In this document: positions 1 to 9,871 of the stretch, piece by piece
Position numbering within the stretch: position 1 is the first letter of the stretch
Layout of the letters: every line of letters starts with the position of its first letter
DNA from: Bin87 sp965197635
GTDB lineage: Bacteria > Chloroflexota > Dehalococcoidia > Lucifugimonadales > UBA3495
Reading direction: 5' to 3'
NCBI GenBank assembly: GCA_965197635.1
Contig: OZ240218.1
Coordinates: 1,116,001-1,180,000 of the forward strand
Length of the DNA stretch: 64,000 nucleotides
Position numbers and translations under genes: made by a program
The notes under the pieces: model-generated
Told to the model about the DNA's origin: nothing
Seen by the model: the letters and a program-made list of their open reading frames with translations, nothing else
Databases searched by the model: none

Positions 1-156
1 CCCCCCGCGCTGAGCCGGGATCAGCAGGCCGAGTTGAAGGCAGCGGTGCGGGAATTGCCGTCGCAAGCGGGCATCGACCGGTCCAACTGGAACTGGCAGG
101 TGGTATGCCGGTTTGTGCAGGAACACTTCGGGTTGTCGCTGAGCCGGAGCAGTTGC

Positions 157-185
157 CTGACCCCGTATCAAGTACGGGGTGACGT
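157..185. repeat. Palindromic mini-insert A in IS630 gene (frameshifting)
   Basis: About 29 bp containing the hairpin ccccgta-tcaag-tacgggg. It interrupts the transposase between codons for SSC and YYLHRLG. Since 29 is not a multiple of three, it shifts the frame. The exact edges are uncertain by a few bases because no uninterrupted copy is in the window. Its core is almost identical to the second insert at 651-674. Confidence 0.75.
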
Positions 186-650
186 TACTACCTGCACCGT
201 TTGGGGTTTGTGCTGAAGTGGCCCAAGAAACGCTTACGCAAAGCGGACCCGGTGCGGCGGGCGGATTTTGTAAGAGAGTATGCTGCTCTGGCAGCAGGAG
301 CGCTACGGACGGGGGCCAAGATATTCTTCGCTGACGAGGCTCACTTTCCGGCGGATGCTGATCTGCGAGGCCAGTGGGCGCTGAAAGGCGAACCGGCTCT
401 GGTGGACTCCACCAGCCCGCGACGCGGGGAGAAGGCCAGCTACTACTCGGCGGTGTGTCTGGAGACCGGCGAGGTAGAGGTGATGGAACTGGAGGGTAAC
501 AGCGACTCCGGCACTTCGGCTGCATTCCTGCGTCAACTGCGCACCAAACCTGCCGAACCGCTGACGGTGATCTGGGACAATGCGGCAGCACATCGGGGCG
601 ACGCGCTACGGATGTATCTGACCACGCCGGGTTTGAACCTGCGCTTGGTG

Positions 651-674
651 AACCCCGTATCAAGTGCGGGGCAG
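651..674. repeat. Palindromic mini-insert B in IS630 gene (in frame)
   Basis: 24 bp beginning aaccccgtatcaagtgcggg. It is exactly eight codons and encodes NPVSSAGQ between LRLV and ALPSYSPDFN. The core differs from the first insert by one base (tac versus tgc). In-frame palindromic insertion inside a coding sequence resembles the behaviour of Rickettsia palindromic elements; relationship to those is not implied. Confidence 0.75.
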
Positions 675-944
675 GCTCTGCCCAGTTACAGTCCAGACTT
701 CAACGCCGACGAGGCCATCTGGGCCTGGGCGCGTCAGGAGGTGACCGCCAACCGGTGCCTGGGTACCCGTGCCGCGATGCGGGAGAAGGTGGGTGGCTTT
801 TTCACTGGCCTGACCAACCGGCGCGAGGAAGTCAAACGCCGCTGCCGGACCGTGCTGCAAGCGAAAGCGGATGAATTCATCAGCAACACCCCAGCCGGCT
901 TTCTCCGCCCTGCCAATGTAGATTGCACCTTGGCTTCAGTTTAG

Positions 945-1180
945 GGTCCTCGGCGAAGCGTTCGTTGGCCGTTCCTCCGATGAACCGGTATCGCTGATTT
1001 GAAAGCAAGCACTCGATCATGTAATCCGTAGTGCGTCTGGTGTCTGCGAAATTGAATGCTGGGGTCCAATCGCCGGTCTTGTTCACCCCGCTGACATCGC
1101 CATCGTGGGTCCAACCGGTTCGGTGGACGAGAACTGAGTGGCGTAAAACGCCACGAACGGGACCTTTGAGAAAGTCGCCG
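945..1180 (-). other. Possible protein-coding remnant, unrecognised
   Basis: On the minus strand a frame reads protein-like sequence with WTHDGDVSGVNKTGDW around 1110-1060 and RYRFIGGTANERFAED around 1000-955. It runs into the 3' end of the IS630 gene, which would have cut off its C-terminus. No start codon with a ribosome-binding site can be assigned, and no family is recognised. It may simply be a decayed gene truncated by the IS. Confidence 0.25.
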
Positions 1181-1194
1181 GACTGACAGTGGAT

Positions 1195-1803
1195 CTACTG
1201 AAGTACGGGCTTGAGGTAGGGGGCCCACCCTATTACCAACGCAAAGCACGCCGCCGCGGTGGAATTCGCCAGCGCATCGTCCGGGGCGTGCCCAGCGTAC
1301 GCCGCAATGGCGTCGGCAGGCTCAACTGGACCGGGAGGTCCGACACCACAGCCCCGTCGCCGCACCATCTTCAGCACATTGTGGGCCACCGCCGCCACGT
1401 ACCCTTCGCAGTCCGTCTTCCACAGTCCACGCAACCGGGATTTATCCCACGCCAGACGGTCCAGGGAAACACAGGTCCCTTCCGCGACAGTCTGACGCCG
1501 GCGACGCTCCCGTCGGTACTCCGCGATCCGGTTGCGTTCTCCAGCTCTCGCATAGACCTGGTATATATGGTGAAGCGGCAAAGACACGATACTGTACAAC
1601 GAGCAGATCAGCAATGCCCTGACCATCACCTCAGGGTGGATCGCCAGTCTCCCAAAGTCGGGACAGTAGCACTCTTCCAGGGGCACCACCGGTTTGGCGA
1701 AGTCCGGAGGCTCGATCATCGGTAACCTCGGCAACAATGGACTGTCCCGGCATTGTAGCCCAACGATCCGTGTCAAGCGGCGCGAACGTCTACTTTTCAG
1801 CAT
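1195..1803 (-). pseudogene. IS1182-type transposase, internally deleted copy
   Basis: The first part matches the N-terminus of the copy at 11.7-13.2 kb (EECYCPDFGR, IHPEVMV.ALLICSLY). It then jumps directly, in frame, to the C-terminal part (ERNRIAEYRRER, SLDRLAWDKSRLRGLWK, AVAHNVLKMV). The whole DDE core of roughly 270 residues is missing, so it cannot transpose. A continuous frame is preserved across the deletion joint at about 1560. Upstream DNA (gggctacaatgccg) is shared with the other copy, so the left end appears intact. Confidence 0.8.
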
Positions 1804-1987
1804 GCCCTTTTGTCCGGTTTGACACTTCAGCGCTGCTCTCCCCGGTTACGTCAAGTTGCCACCCGACCCTGGCGTGGTTACAATGCCCCCATTGCGGATG
1901 CCCGGTTTTGAGCCCCGCCTTCCCGACGACATCCGGCCCGGCGCGCAACGACCCATCCCGATTCCTGGTAATGGAGAGTGATTCGGT

Positions 1988-3361
1988 TTGAATATCGACT
2001 TGTCCGACCGGATGAACTACTTGCGGGAGCAGTACCACTACGCTTGGCTCGTGGTCGGAATAGGCACCATGCTCCGGCTCACCGCCAATTTCGTCAGCCA
2101 GGCCTTCGCCGTCATCCTCGTCATCCTCCAGACCGATTTCGCTTGGGGCGTCACCGCCATCGTCCTCGCTCAGGTCTTCCGCAGCGTCGCCAGCGCCCTC
2201 CTTTCTCCTGTCGCCGGATGGGTCGGCGACCGCTACGGAGCGCGCCCCTCCCTGTTTGTTGCCGCCGCCCTCTACGTGGCCGGGATGCTGCTCCTCAGCA
2301 CCGTGGAGCAACTCTGGCAGCTTTACCTCTATTACAGCCTTTTGTTGGGATTGGCCCAGGCCCTCTTCACCGTCAACATCCCCACCACCGTCGCCGCCTG
2401 GTTCCAGAAGAAGCTCGGCGTCGCCGTCGGTATCCAACAGTCCATCGGAGGCATGGGAGCATCAGTCACTGCCCCGGCCTTGGCGCTGCTGGTGGTCCTG
2501 ACCGGATGGCAGGTCGGGTTCTGGATAATCGCCGCCGTGGGTGGAGTGATCCTGTTCTCACTGTTGTTCTTCTTCCACAGCGAACCCGCCGACCGCGGGA
2601 TGAAGCCCCTGGGAGCCACCGACAACGACCCGGTGCCCGTGCCGGTCAATTCCGCAACCGCTAAGTTGCGCAGCAAGGTCTTCCTGCAGCATGCGCGCCG
2701 GACCCGGGCCTTTTGGAACCTCCCCTTCATCCATTTCCTCGGCTGCATGGGCCACGCCATCGTCATCTGGCACGTCGTCTTCTTCGCCACCGAGCAAGGA
2801 TTGTCCCTCGGGGCGGCGGCCTGGATCGTGACCATCTACACCATGGCCAGCGTCAGCAGCCGCCTGTTCATTCCCATCCTTGCCGACCTCTGGGGCGCCA
2901 AGGTAACGATGATCCTGCCCTACTTCCTGCAGGGTGTCACGGTCATAATGCTCTTCTGGGCCCAGAGCGCATGGGAGTTCTACCTCTTTGCCGTCCTCTT
3001 CGGCATCGGCTTCGGCGGGGAAATGTCCGCCTTCCTCATCGCCAACCGCCAGTACTATGGCATGGGTCCGGTGCGGTCAATTTTTGGATTCCAGCACCTT
3101 GGTTCCGGCTTCGGCATGGCCGCCGGAGGACTCGTCGGCGGCGTGATCTACGACTTCCGCAACGGCGAAGCTGCGACGCGGTTCCTTGGCTTCATCGACG
3201 TCGGTGGCGGCTCCTACGACCTCGCTTGGACCATCTCCATTGCCGCCAGTCTCCTCGGAGTCGTCTTCATACTGTTGCTGGAGTCATCCTCCCGCGTCCT
3301 CATCCCCAACTGGGAAGACTCCCTGCCCAGGGAGGGACAAACCACACCCGCGGCTTCGTGA
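1988..3361 (+). CDS. MFS transporter
   Basis: A 457-residue integral membrane protein with about 12 hydrophobic segments and the usual 6+6 organisation, with a hydrophilic central loop near residues 195-235 (HSEPADRG...). An MFS motif-A-like GWVGDRYGARPS follows the second segment. It most resembles the monocarboxylate/oxalate-formate antiporter branch, but the substrate cannot be read from sequence. I take TTG at 1988 as start because ggagag lies 9 bases upstream; ATG at 2012 is the alternative. It stands alone between IS fragments and the minus-strand protease. A second, unrelated-looking MFS gene lies at 7.2-8.5 kb. Confidence 0.9.
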   Translation: MNIDLSDRMNYLREQYHYAWLVVGIGTMLRLTANFVSQAFAVILVILQTDFAWGVTAIVLAQVFRSVASALLSPVAGWVGDRYGARPSLFVAAALYVAGMLLLSTVEQLWQLYLYYSLLLGLAQALFTVNIPTTVAAWFQKKLGVAVGIQQSIGGMGASVTAPALALLVVLTGWQVGFWIIAAVGGVILFSLLFFFHSEPADRGMKPLGATDNDPVPVPVNSATAKLRSKVFLQHARRTRAFWNLPFIHFLGCMGHAIVIWHVVFFATEQGLSLGAAAWIVTIYTMASVSSRLFIPILADLWGAKVTMILPYFLQGVTVIMLFWAQSAWEFYLFAVLFGIGFGGEMSAFLIANRQYYGMGPVRSIFGFQHLGSGFGMAAGGLVGGVIYDFRNGEAATRFLGFIDVGGGSYDLAWTISIAASLLGVVFILLLESSSRVLIPNWEDSLPREGQTTPAAS

Positions 3362-3409
3362 CCGGCGGTTGGGACGAAAAACAGGGGATTGTACGCCAAT
3401 CTTGCCCGT

Positions 3410-3440
3410 GCTGATCGGTCACTAGCGGACGACGATCAGC
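3410..3440 (+). terminator. Hairpin downstream of MFS gene
   Basis: Arms gctgatcg/cgatcagc with a 15-base loop, about 50 bases after the MFS stop. There is no strong T-run, so termination is only possible. Confidence 0.3.
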
Positions 3441-3882
3441 TGAGTAGGTGACAATTTTACCCAAGCCACCCCGCCCGAAAGCCCATCAAACGCGGCACTG
3501 AAGAAAATCCAAGAATCAGAAGGCTAAAGGCCCAAGTTTCCGGGAAACAACCACGACGAAGGCCGCATCCAGCTCAACGGAACGCGATTCAACCCGACAA
3601 TGGCCGTTTTCTGGGACGCAACACGCCAGCCTTGACCTCCAGACTACCCGAGGCAACCGGAAAATCAGGTAGCCCTACCGAGCCACTATTCCATGAACTG
3701 GAACAGCTCAAGCCGAAAAGCCGCCGGCGGGCCATGCGCAGTTTGGTGGTATGGTCGACAAGCCAGCCCAACCACCCTGACGCATTTGCGCCTGGGTCAG
3801 CCGCCGGCCGACCATCCCTAATAAATGCGGGGCGATCATGACGACCGCCCCGAGATCTTCCGGCGTTAGGCCAGTTGGGACA
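3441..3882. other. Intergenic stretch, nothing recognised
   Basis: About 440 bases between the MFS gene and the 3' end of the protease. Short open frames exist on both strands but show no family resemblance and no convincing ribosome-binding sites. Confidence 0.5.
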
Positions 3883-5249
3883 TCAGCACCCCGAAGTGCA
3901 TGAGTTCCAGGTCTCGGACGCTCCGAGTTCCCAGTAAACCAAGCCGATCTTGCCGAAATGAAACGCGCCACCGCTCCTTGCAAATAGCACGCCGGCCAAC
4001 TCCACTTCGTTGTCATCGCCGGGAAGGAAGACCGGGGCACCGCTGTCCCCGCCGCCCGGAGCGTAACCACCGTCGTTGGGCAGGGCCAATCCCGTGCAGA
4101 CGATCCGTTCCCCTGGGATGTCGTAGAAGGGTGACCTTATGGTGTAGTAGGCACAATCGTCGATGACTTCAGCCGTGCGCCAGCCTCTCCTGGCCCCGAC
4201 GTAATGAACTATGTCATCTCTACTGATACCCAACGACTCGCGGTCGATCTCGAAAGTAGTCCCGGCGGGGTCAACGTCCGTTTCGCGGACCTCTTCGGGC
4301 TTGGCGATGTGTCCCCGATCAATGTCTTGGCCCGATTCCATCTCCGCGAACGCCGAGTCCGAGTACCGGCAATGTAGTCGTCAGGGCAGTCCTCGTGTTC
4401 CATGGCCGCAAGAGACGGGTCAATCGTTTCCTCGGCCACCTTGTTGTTATAGATCAGGTGCTTCCTCGGCTGATAGATGTTCGCGTCGTCAAGGCCGCCG
4501 ATGTCGGAATCCTCATTGGTGCAATGGGACGCTGTTACCAGACCGTTGACGCCGCCCCGTTGCGTTACAAAGCCAACGGTGCAGTACGACGAGCCTATCC
4601 TGATCTTGTGCTGGACACCCCCCACCAACGGACGCCATTTCTCATTCACGCTGTCCTCGTCGCCCAGCAATTCCGATACGGCTTCCTCAAAGACCACGGC
4701 CCCTTCCGGTATGTTCAGTTCGCGCATCAGGTCGTGGATGTCATCCACAACGTCAATGTTGCCCAGCGCAAACCAGATACGATTACGGCCTTCCAGTACC
4801 GCGCCGGCACCTGGGTGGATGCCGTTCGCGATCATCGCCCTGTCCAGAGCGCGATACCACGTCAACAGTTGATCAAAGGCGTACTCGCCTTTAACTGGGG
4901 TGATCTGCGTTATGGTGCGCCTGCCGCCGGCGTATGCCTTTTGGAACGCCTCTCTGGCGGCCTGGGTTTTGGTGGGGTTGGTCATAAAGACGTAAACGTG
5001 CCCCTGATCTGCTCTGTCGAAGTAGTAACCCCCGAAACCGCCTTCGTGATCCATTGCAATCTTCGCCAGTCGATCGTCGGTTGTCACGATTTTGCCATTC
5101 TCGTCAAACAGTTCCCGGACCGACTCCTCGGGAAATTCTTCGTCCTCAGCGGGCGGATCGTCAGTCCCCTGGGCCACCACAGATGAAGACACCAGCGCGC
5201 CCACCAGCAGCACCAGAGCTGCCATCAGTATGTAGGTTCTCTTTGCCAC
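3883..5249 (-). pseudogene. Secreted trypsin-like serine protease, frameshifted
   Basis: The N-terminus is a signal peptide (MAKRTYILMAALVLLVGALV..VVAQ), followed by a propeptide-like region of about 150 residues. An S1-type protease domain follows, with the His motif TASHCT and the Ser motif GGGDSGAPVF. The layout resembles streptogrisin/alpha-lytic proteases made as preproenzymes and exported. The frame is broken near 4366: upstream it reads HEDCPDDYIAG, and one missing G would join it to YSDSAFAEMESGQD in the downstream frame (stop at 3883). The Ser motif is therefore out of frame with the signal peptide. This is either a real inactivation or a single-base sequencing or assembly error. The start ATG follows an aggagaaatt site. 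Confidence 0.8.
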
Positions 5250-5860
5250 AACAATTTCTCCTTTTGATGATGGTCTTGCTGTCGCTCACGTCCATCGACG
5301 CTCAGGCTATTTCAACGGTCATGTTGGCACCTCCGACGGTCAGATTGCCAACAAAACAGCCTCGCCGCAGATGACAGGGCTGGACACTTAGAAGGCGCAG
5401 GGCTAACATTAAGCCCGATGGCGGAGCCGAATTCCCCATCGCAGCGGCCTCGGTCTCATCTACCGGGGCCGTTTTGTTAGCATCAGCAGGCTAGGGGCTC
5501 ACCAGCATCTGGTCAAAGGTCACCGTTCGCCGCGATAGGTAGATATTCGCCGGATTTCGCCAGACGTTGGAGTAAACCCAACGTCATGCACCGGAACCGG
5601 TCTCATACATAATTGGCCTGCCACGTCGACTGGTTGAAATTGATGATTTTTCACTTTTCGCCTGCTCATGAACCACCAAGCCACCCGCCACGAAAAGCAT
5701 GCACGCCCGCCGCAACGGCGACTGTGCGAAATTCACGACGAAACCGTCGGCAAGAAAACGCAATTTCGCTCACTTTCACGCACGCGGGTAAAATCGACGC
5801 ACAATCCCCAAAAAAGCTGGCCCAAGTTACCGGGGTTGCTACGGGGACAGTAGTGCGGTA
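5250..5860. other. Intergenic stretch upstream of protease and left of ISAs1 element
   Basis: About 610 bases with no recognisable gene. It contains the protease promoter region, and its right edge is the target site of the ISAs1-type insertion. Confidence 0.5.
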
Positions 5861-5870
5861 GCTTGGGGCA

Positions 5871-7117
5871 CAGGGCAATCGCATTTCAAACTAATATGAA
5901 AATGTGGCTAAACTTGGGGCGAGATTAAGTTTCCTGAGGTGGCTGCGACGATGGACGATGTACCTATTTCGATGGTGGAACGGTTTGGAGTGCTGGCAGA
6001 CCCACGAACTGGTCATGCCAAAAGGCATGAGTTGCTGGACATCATGGTGATCACCTTGTGTGCCGTGATCTGCGGCGCCGACAACTGGGTGGAGATCGAG
6101 GAGTTCGGCAAGGCCAAGAAGGAGTGGTTCCGGCGGTTCCTGGAATTGCCCAACGGGGTACCCTCCCACGACACCTTTGGGAGGGTGTTTGGTCTGCTGG
6201 ACCCAGAGCAGTTTACGGCCTGCTTCATGGACTGGGTACGTTCGGTTAGTGAACTGGCCCAGGGGGAGGTGGTGGCCATAGATGGCAAGACCCGGCGGGG
6301 TTGCCACGACCGAGCCAACGGGCGCGGCCCACTGCATATGGTCAGCGCTTGGGCCACCGAGAACCGTATGGTGCTGGGACAGACCCGCACTGAAGCCCAC
6401 TCCAACGAGATCACGGCGATACCGGAACTGCTCAAAGTGCTGGAACTGAAAGGATCCCTGGTAACTATCGACGCCATGGGCTGCCAGAAGAACATTGCTG
6501 GTCAGATTGTGCAAGGTGGGGCCGATTACCTGCTGGCGGTGAAGGCCAATCAGGGGGAGTTGCACGAGAACATCAAGGATTTATTCGCCTGCCAGGATCT
6601 ATTCGCCTGCCAGGAGCGCGCGGAGTGGAATGGCGTGGCTTACAGATACCACGAGCAAGTGGGCAAGGACCACGGTCGGCGGGAACGTCGACGATGCTGG
6701 GTGATTACCGACCCTGAGGAACTGGCCTACGTGGACCCGCACCGGCAGTGGGCTTCCTTGGGAGCGGTGGCCCGGGTCAGCTACCGACGGAACGCTGGTA
6801 CCAGTTCCCCAGAGGATACCCGTTACTACATTTGCAGCTATCCGGCGGACGCGACAACACTGCTGACAGCGGCGCGAAGCCACTGGGGCATCGAGAACAG
6901 CCTGCATTGGGTGTTGGACATGGCCTTCGACGAGGATCACAGCCGGGTGAGGACGGGTCATGCCGACCAGAATCTGGCGGTGATGCGACACCTGGCGCTG
7001 AACCTCCTCAAGCAGGAACGCACCGCCAAGGTCGGTATCAAAGCCAAACGCAAAAAGGCAGGTTGGGACTTCGATTACCTCCTCAAAGTCCTATCCCTTT
7101 GAAATGCGATTGCCCTG
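5871..7117 (+). mobile_element. Intact ISAs1-family insertion sequence
   Basis: A 1247-bp element with perfect 20-bp terminal inverted repeats (cagggcaatcgcatttcaaa at 5871-5890 and its complement at 7098-7117). It is flanked by a perfect 10-bp direct repeat, gcttggggca (5861-5870 and 7118-7127), which is the target-site duplication. The right inverted repeat includes the transposase stop codon. Perfect ends and duplications indicate a recent insertion and probably a still-mobile copy. Confidence 0.95.
5951..7102 (+). CDS. ISAs1-family transposase
   Basis: A DDE transposase of 383 residues from ATG 5951 (aggtgg 8 bases upstream; an in-frame GTG at 5939 is the alternative). It begins with the DDE_Tnp_1-associated region (LADPRTGHAKRHELLDIMVI). 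AIDGKTRRG marks the first Asp, DAMGCQKNIA the middle region, and HWGIENSLHWVLDMAF the C-terminal Glu block. All expected blocks are present and the frame is uninterrupted. An 18-bp tandem duplication (6578-6595/6596-6613) duplicates DLFACQ within the catalytic domain, a possible lineage-specific change. Confidence 0.94.
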   Translation: MDDVPISMVERFGVLADPRTGHAKRHELLDIMVITLCAVICGADNWVEIEEFGKAKKEWFRRFLELPNGVPSHDTFGRVFGLLDPEQFTACFMDWVRSVSELAQGEVVAIDGKTRRGCHDRANGRGPLHMVSAWATENRMVLGQTRTEAHSNEITAIPELLKVLELKGSLVTIDAMGCQKNIAGQIVQGGADYLLAVKANQGELHENIKDLFACQDLFACQERAEWNGVAYRYHEQVGKDHGRRERRRCWVITDPEELAYVDPHRQWASLGAVARVSYRRNAGTSSPEDTRYYICSYPADATTLLTAARSHWGIENSLHWVLDMAFDEDHSRVRTGHADQNLAVMRHLALNLLKQERTAKVGIKAKRKKAGWDFDYLLKVLSL

Positions 7118-7163
7118 GCTTGGGGCATGGTCAACCTCCCGGAATTGGAGGTTGCCGGTCGGA

Positions 7164-8501
7164 TTAGCCCGAAACACCCGCCGGTTCCCTGGGAGGCGCC
7201 GGCGTCGGAGCCGGTGGCGGTTTCGCCGCCAGCGCCATGATCCCAGCCATGAACACTGCCACAGCGAAAAACGTAAACGGGATCCGGTAGCTGTCGAAAT
7301 GGTCGAACATGAACCCGGCGATTACCGGCCCCAGCGCCTGTCCGCCCACCTGCACCGACATCGTCAGCCCCCGGATTGTCCCCAGGTTCTGCCGCCCGTA
7401 GTAGTCCGCCCACACCAGCCGTATCAGCAGTTGCAGGCCCCCCACGCCGAACCCGACCCCCGCTGCCGAGATTATCTCCGGCAGCAGCCAGTCGCTCATC
7501 AGGGTCCCCACCGCGGCCAGCGCCACCACAAACGCCGCTCCCATCATCAGGAATCGGATGGGCATCCGCCGCGCCAGGGCCGCCCAGAAGAGGCTCGCCG
7601 GCATTTGGGCGAGGGCGAATGTGCTCGCGCTCATCGCGGCGAACCGCGGGTCAACTCCCTGGCTGATGTAGTGGGAGACCTGGTGCAGGCTCACCCCCGC
7701 CTGGACCATCATCCCGGCACCGGAAAAGATCGCCAGGATCCAGAACGTCCGCGTTCGCAGCGCCTGCCCCACTGTGAAGTTGATCTCGGCGAAGCTACCC
7801 GAGTCACCGGAACCTTTGGCAACCTCGGCATCCTGGTTGGCTGAGTCTTCCCGCGCCGGTACCGGGTCAGGTTCCAGCCCCATATCCTCCGGCCGCCGTG
7901 CCACCAGCAACAGGGACGGAACAACCCCCAGCGCAAACGCCAGAATCCCCAGGGTGACCCACGCCGTTCGCCAGTCAAACCCGGTGATGATCAGCTGCAT
8001 CGCCCAGGGCACGATGGCCAGGCCAGCCCCCTTGGCGATGTGGTCCACGGCCAGCCCCATCGGACGCCGCCGGATGAACCAGTTGCTGATGGCCGTGGGC
8101 AGCCCCATCTCCATCGGCCCGGTGAAGATCATCCGCCCCGGAACGCACAGGAAATAGAAGGCCAGCGGATGGGTAACGAAGGCGAGCCCAATCGCCAGCG
8201 CCCCCGTGGTAAATGAACCCGTCCCCAGGATGACTCCCGCCCCGTACTTGTCCAGCCATCTCCCCACGACGGGCGAAACGAAGACCGCGACCAGCCCTCC
8301 CAGACTGATCGCTCCGGAAAACATCCCCACCGACCAACCCATGGATTGGGTCATCGGAACGACGAACACGGAAAGGGTCGCCACCGCCATCACGGTCCGG
8401 GTGGACAGGCTCACCGCCACCCCGTTCCCCACGATTACCCAGCCGTAGTAGAAGGGCAGGGCGTGGGCCATCCTCGTCCGCCAGACGGTAACGTTGGTCA
8501 T
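7164..8501 (-). CDS. MFS transporter
   Basis: A 445-residue, 12-segment membrane protein with a loop rich in charged residues between segments 6 and 7 (EDMGLEPDPVPAREDS). VVGRWLDKYGAG matches MFS motif A. Substrate unknown; the general type is similar to the monocarboxylate/organic-acid permeases. I choose ATG at 8501 (gaggtcgagca upstream) rather than the upstream in-frame start at 8540. The intact ISAs1 element lies just beyond its 3' end, and a caacctcc/ggaggttg hairpin lies between them (7132-7154). Confidence 0.9.
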   Translation of the reverse strand: MTNVTVWRTRMAHALPFYYGWVIVGNGVAVSLSTRTVMAVATLSVFVVPMTQSMGWSVGMFSGAISLGGLVAVFVSPVVGRWLDKYGAGVILGTGSFTTGALAIGLAFVTHPLAFYFLCVPGRMIFTGPMEMGLPTAISNWFIRRRPMGLAVDHIAKGAGLAIVPWAMQLIITGFDWRTAWVTLGILAFALGVVPSLLLVARRPEDMGLEPDPVPAREDSANQDAEVAKGSGDSGSFAEINFTVGQALRTRTFWILAIFSGAGMMVQAGVSLHQVSHYISQGVDPRFAAMSASTFALAQMPASLFWAALARRMPIRFLMMGAAFVVALAAVGTLMSDWLLPEIISAAGVGFGVGGLQLLIRLVWADYYGRQNLGTIRGLTMSVQVGGQALGPVIAGFMFDHFDSYRIPFTFFAVAVFMAGIMALAAKPPPAPTPAPPREPAGVSG

Positions 8502-9141
8502 TGCTCGACCTCGGAAGCTGGCCGTTTCATAGCAGTGCAACGCATTGCGGGGCCAGTCCCGCGCCGGTCGTCCCGGCTGTTGATCAGGAGATGCGGTAAT
8601 ACCATGACAAGGTCGGTCGCTTCAAGCGGGAACGTAGGTGGGTAACCCATTCCTTACCCGGACAGACCGGCTTTTTCAACCCTCCACTCCAAAGTGTAAG
8701 CGATTTCGCCACTCGCGGTCGTCGATTTTCTGGTGCGGAGGCTTGATGCTGTCTATCCGCGGTCGGGAAGACACGCTGGACCTCGCAGATTGGCCGCAGA
8801 CGCCCAACGCTCGCGCCGCGTTGCGTTGTTGGCGCCGGCTCATGGGCTTTTCGTACATGGCGTCCACGTCAGCGTGGGTCTGGTCATTGGCGGAATCTAC
8901 CACGCGATGCGCTCCGGACGCTGCCAGTTCGTTGACTGTCACCTCCAGGACTGCCGCTGATTGGCACTCGCCGTGTTGAGTGTACTCCCGGTAGCAGCGG
9001 GGCTGCTGTGGTCCGCGAACCGTCGTTGAGAGACAGCGTGAAGTGGCAGCCTGTGTCCTGCAATACAAAGGCCTGGGATAGTGCCCGGCCGTCCTGGAAA
9101 GTTATTGAGATGGACTTGGCGGTAATAGGGGCCGCCGGTGG
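8502..9141. other. Intergenic stretch, no gene supported
   Basis: About 640 bases. A minus-strand open frame at 8676-9068 contains some protein-like text (DSANDQTHADVDAMYEKP) but has no recognisable family or ribosome-binding site. It is left as undetermined. Confidence 0.4.
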
Positions 9142-9559
9142 TTACGGTTTGGTGGTCGTGAGGGCATTGCGCAGGAGTTGCCACGCTTCCTCCGTGTCCA
9201 GGTCCAGTTCTTCGGGCAGTCCCACGGCGTCACCACCGGGCCAAGGGTCATACCATCCCCGGTGGTTCTCCGCGTCGATGGTCAGCGTGTTGCATTCCGT
9301 CTCGGACTGCCATTCGGCGACGAACGTGCCTTCATCGGCGTCGTACCCGATGAAGGGCTGCGGGAGATCTGCGTTCCAATGGAGCGCCAACGCCTGTTTC
9401 AACCATTCGGCTTGGCTGGTTCGGCGCGGCAGGAGGTGTTGCTGGGCCTGTGTCTACGAGAACCAGTTGGTCGATGCGGTCGGCAGCAGGCGCATCCGGC
9501 GCTAAAAACCTGTCGTTCGGTTGTCGAGCTCTCTTCGATTGGCCTGTCGTTGATGTCAT
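9142..9559 (-). pseudogene. Remnant of small acidic hypothetical protein
   Basis: The C-terminal 86 residues read cleanly: PQPFIGYDADEGTFVAEW, TLTIDAENHRGWY, then an acidic ELDLDTEEAW tail. The expected upstream sequence (RIDQLVLVD) is in another frame, with a slip near 9435. This arrangement resembles a family of small hypothetical proteins with an AEW..(EID/TID)...LDLDD signature found on accessory DNA. Function unknown; family resemblance is from memory and should be treated as tentative. Confidence 0.45.
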
Positions 9560-9871
9560 CTTCCGCGGTCTCCCAGAGGGGCAGAGGATGGCCTTGGGAT
9601 CATTTTATTCCGGGGCTACGTAGGCGTAAAGCGGATTGGGTGTTTCGGCGGCGTCTTGTTACGACGCCTCGCTTGCTCATGATTGGTTGTATCCGGTGCA
9701 ATCATGAGTGGCAAAATCGCCTGCCAAAGTGGGTAGGCGTGAGTTTGCCGACGCCCTCGGCAACTTACGAGACTCCGATGTTTTCTCTCAACAGGACCTG
9801 TTTTTTACGGTAATATGATGCTCGCATCGATGCACCGTTAGAAGGCTAACTTATCGAGAGGCAATACCGAT
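9560..9871. promoter_or_regulatory. Intergenic leader region of MBL gene with 10-bp inverted repeat
   Basis: About 310 bases without a gene. It holds a perfect inverted repeat, ctcatgattg/caatcatgag (9676-9685 and 9699-9708), which could be an operator or hairpin about 165 bases ahead of the MBL-fold gene. The MBL gene is preceded by gagaggcaat as ribosome-binding site. Confidence 0.35.

Larger units (their letters stand above)
1..944 (+). pseudogene. IS630-family transposase, interrupted by two palindromic inserts
   Basis: The reading frame is open from the window edge (in frame from base 1), so the N-terminus lies outside. The first part (to about 156) has the winged-helix type N-terminal region. 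The second part (186-944) has the DDE domain: DEAHF near 337, WDNAAAH near 571 and SPDFNADEAIW near 690. The two parts are in different frames because about 29 extra bases (157-185, a hairpin ccccgta..tacgggg) separate SSC from YYLHRLGFVL, which would otherwise read continuously. A second, 24-bp hairpin (651-674) adds eight residues, NPVSSAGQ, in frame just before ALPSYSPDFN. With the frameshift a normal transposase cannot be made. The family call is sure from the DDE motifs; the outer IS ends were not identified. Confidence 0.88.

Noticed and set aside
8676..9068. 130-codon minus-strand frame in the intergenic stretch
   Set aside because: No family, no ribosome-binding site; kept only as a remark.
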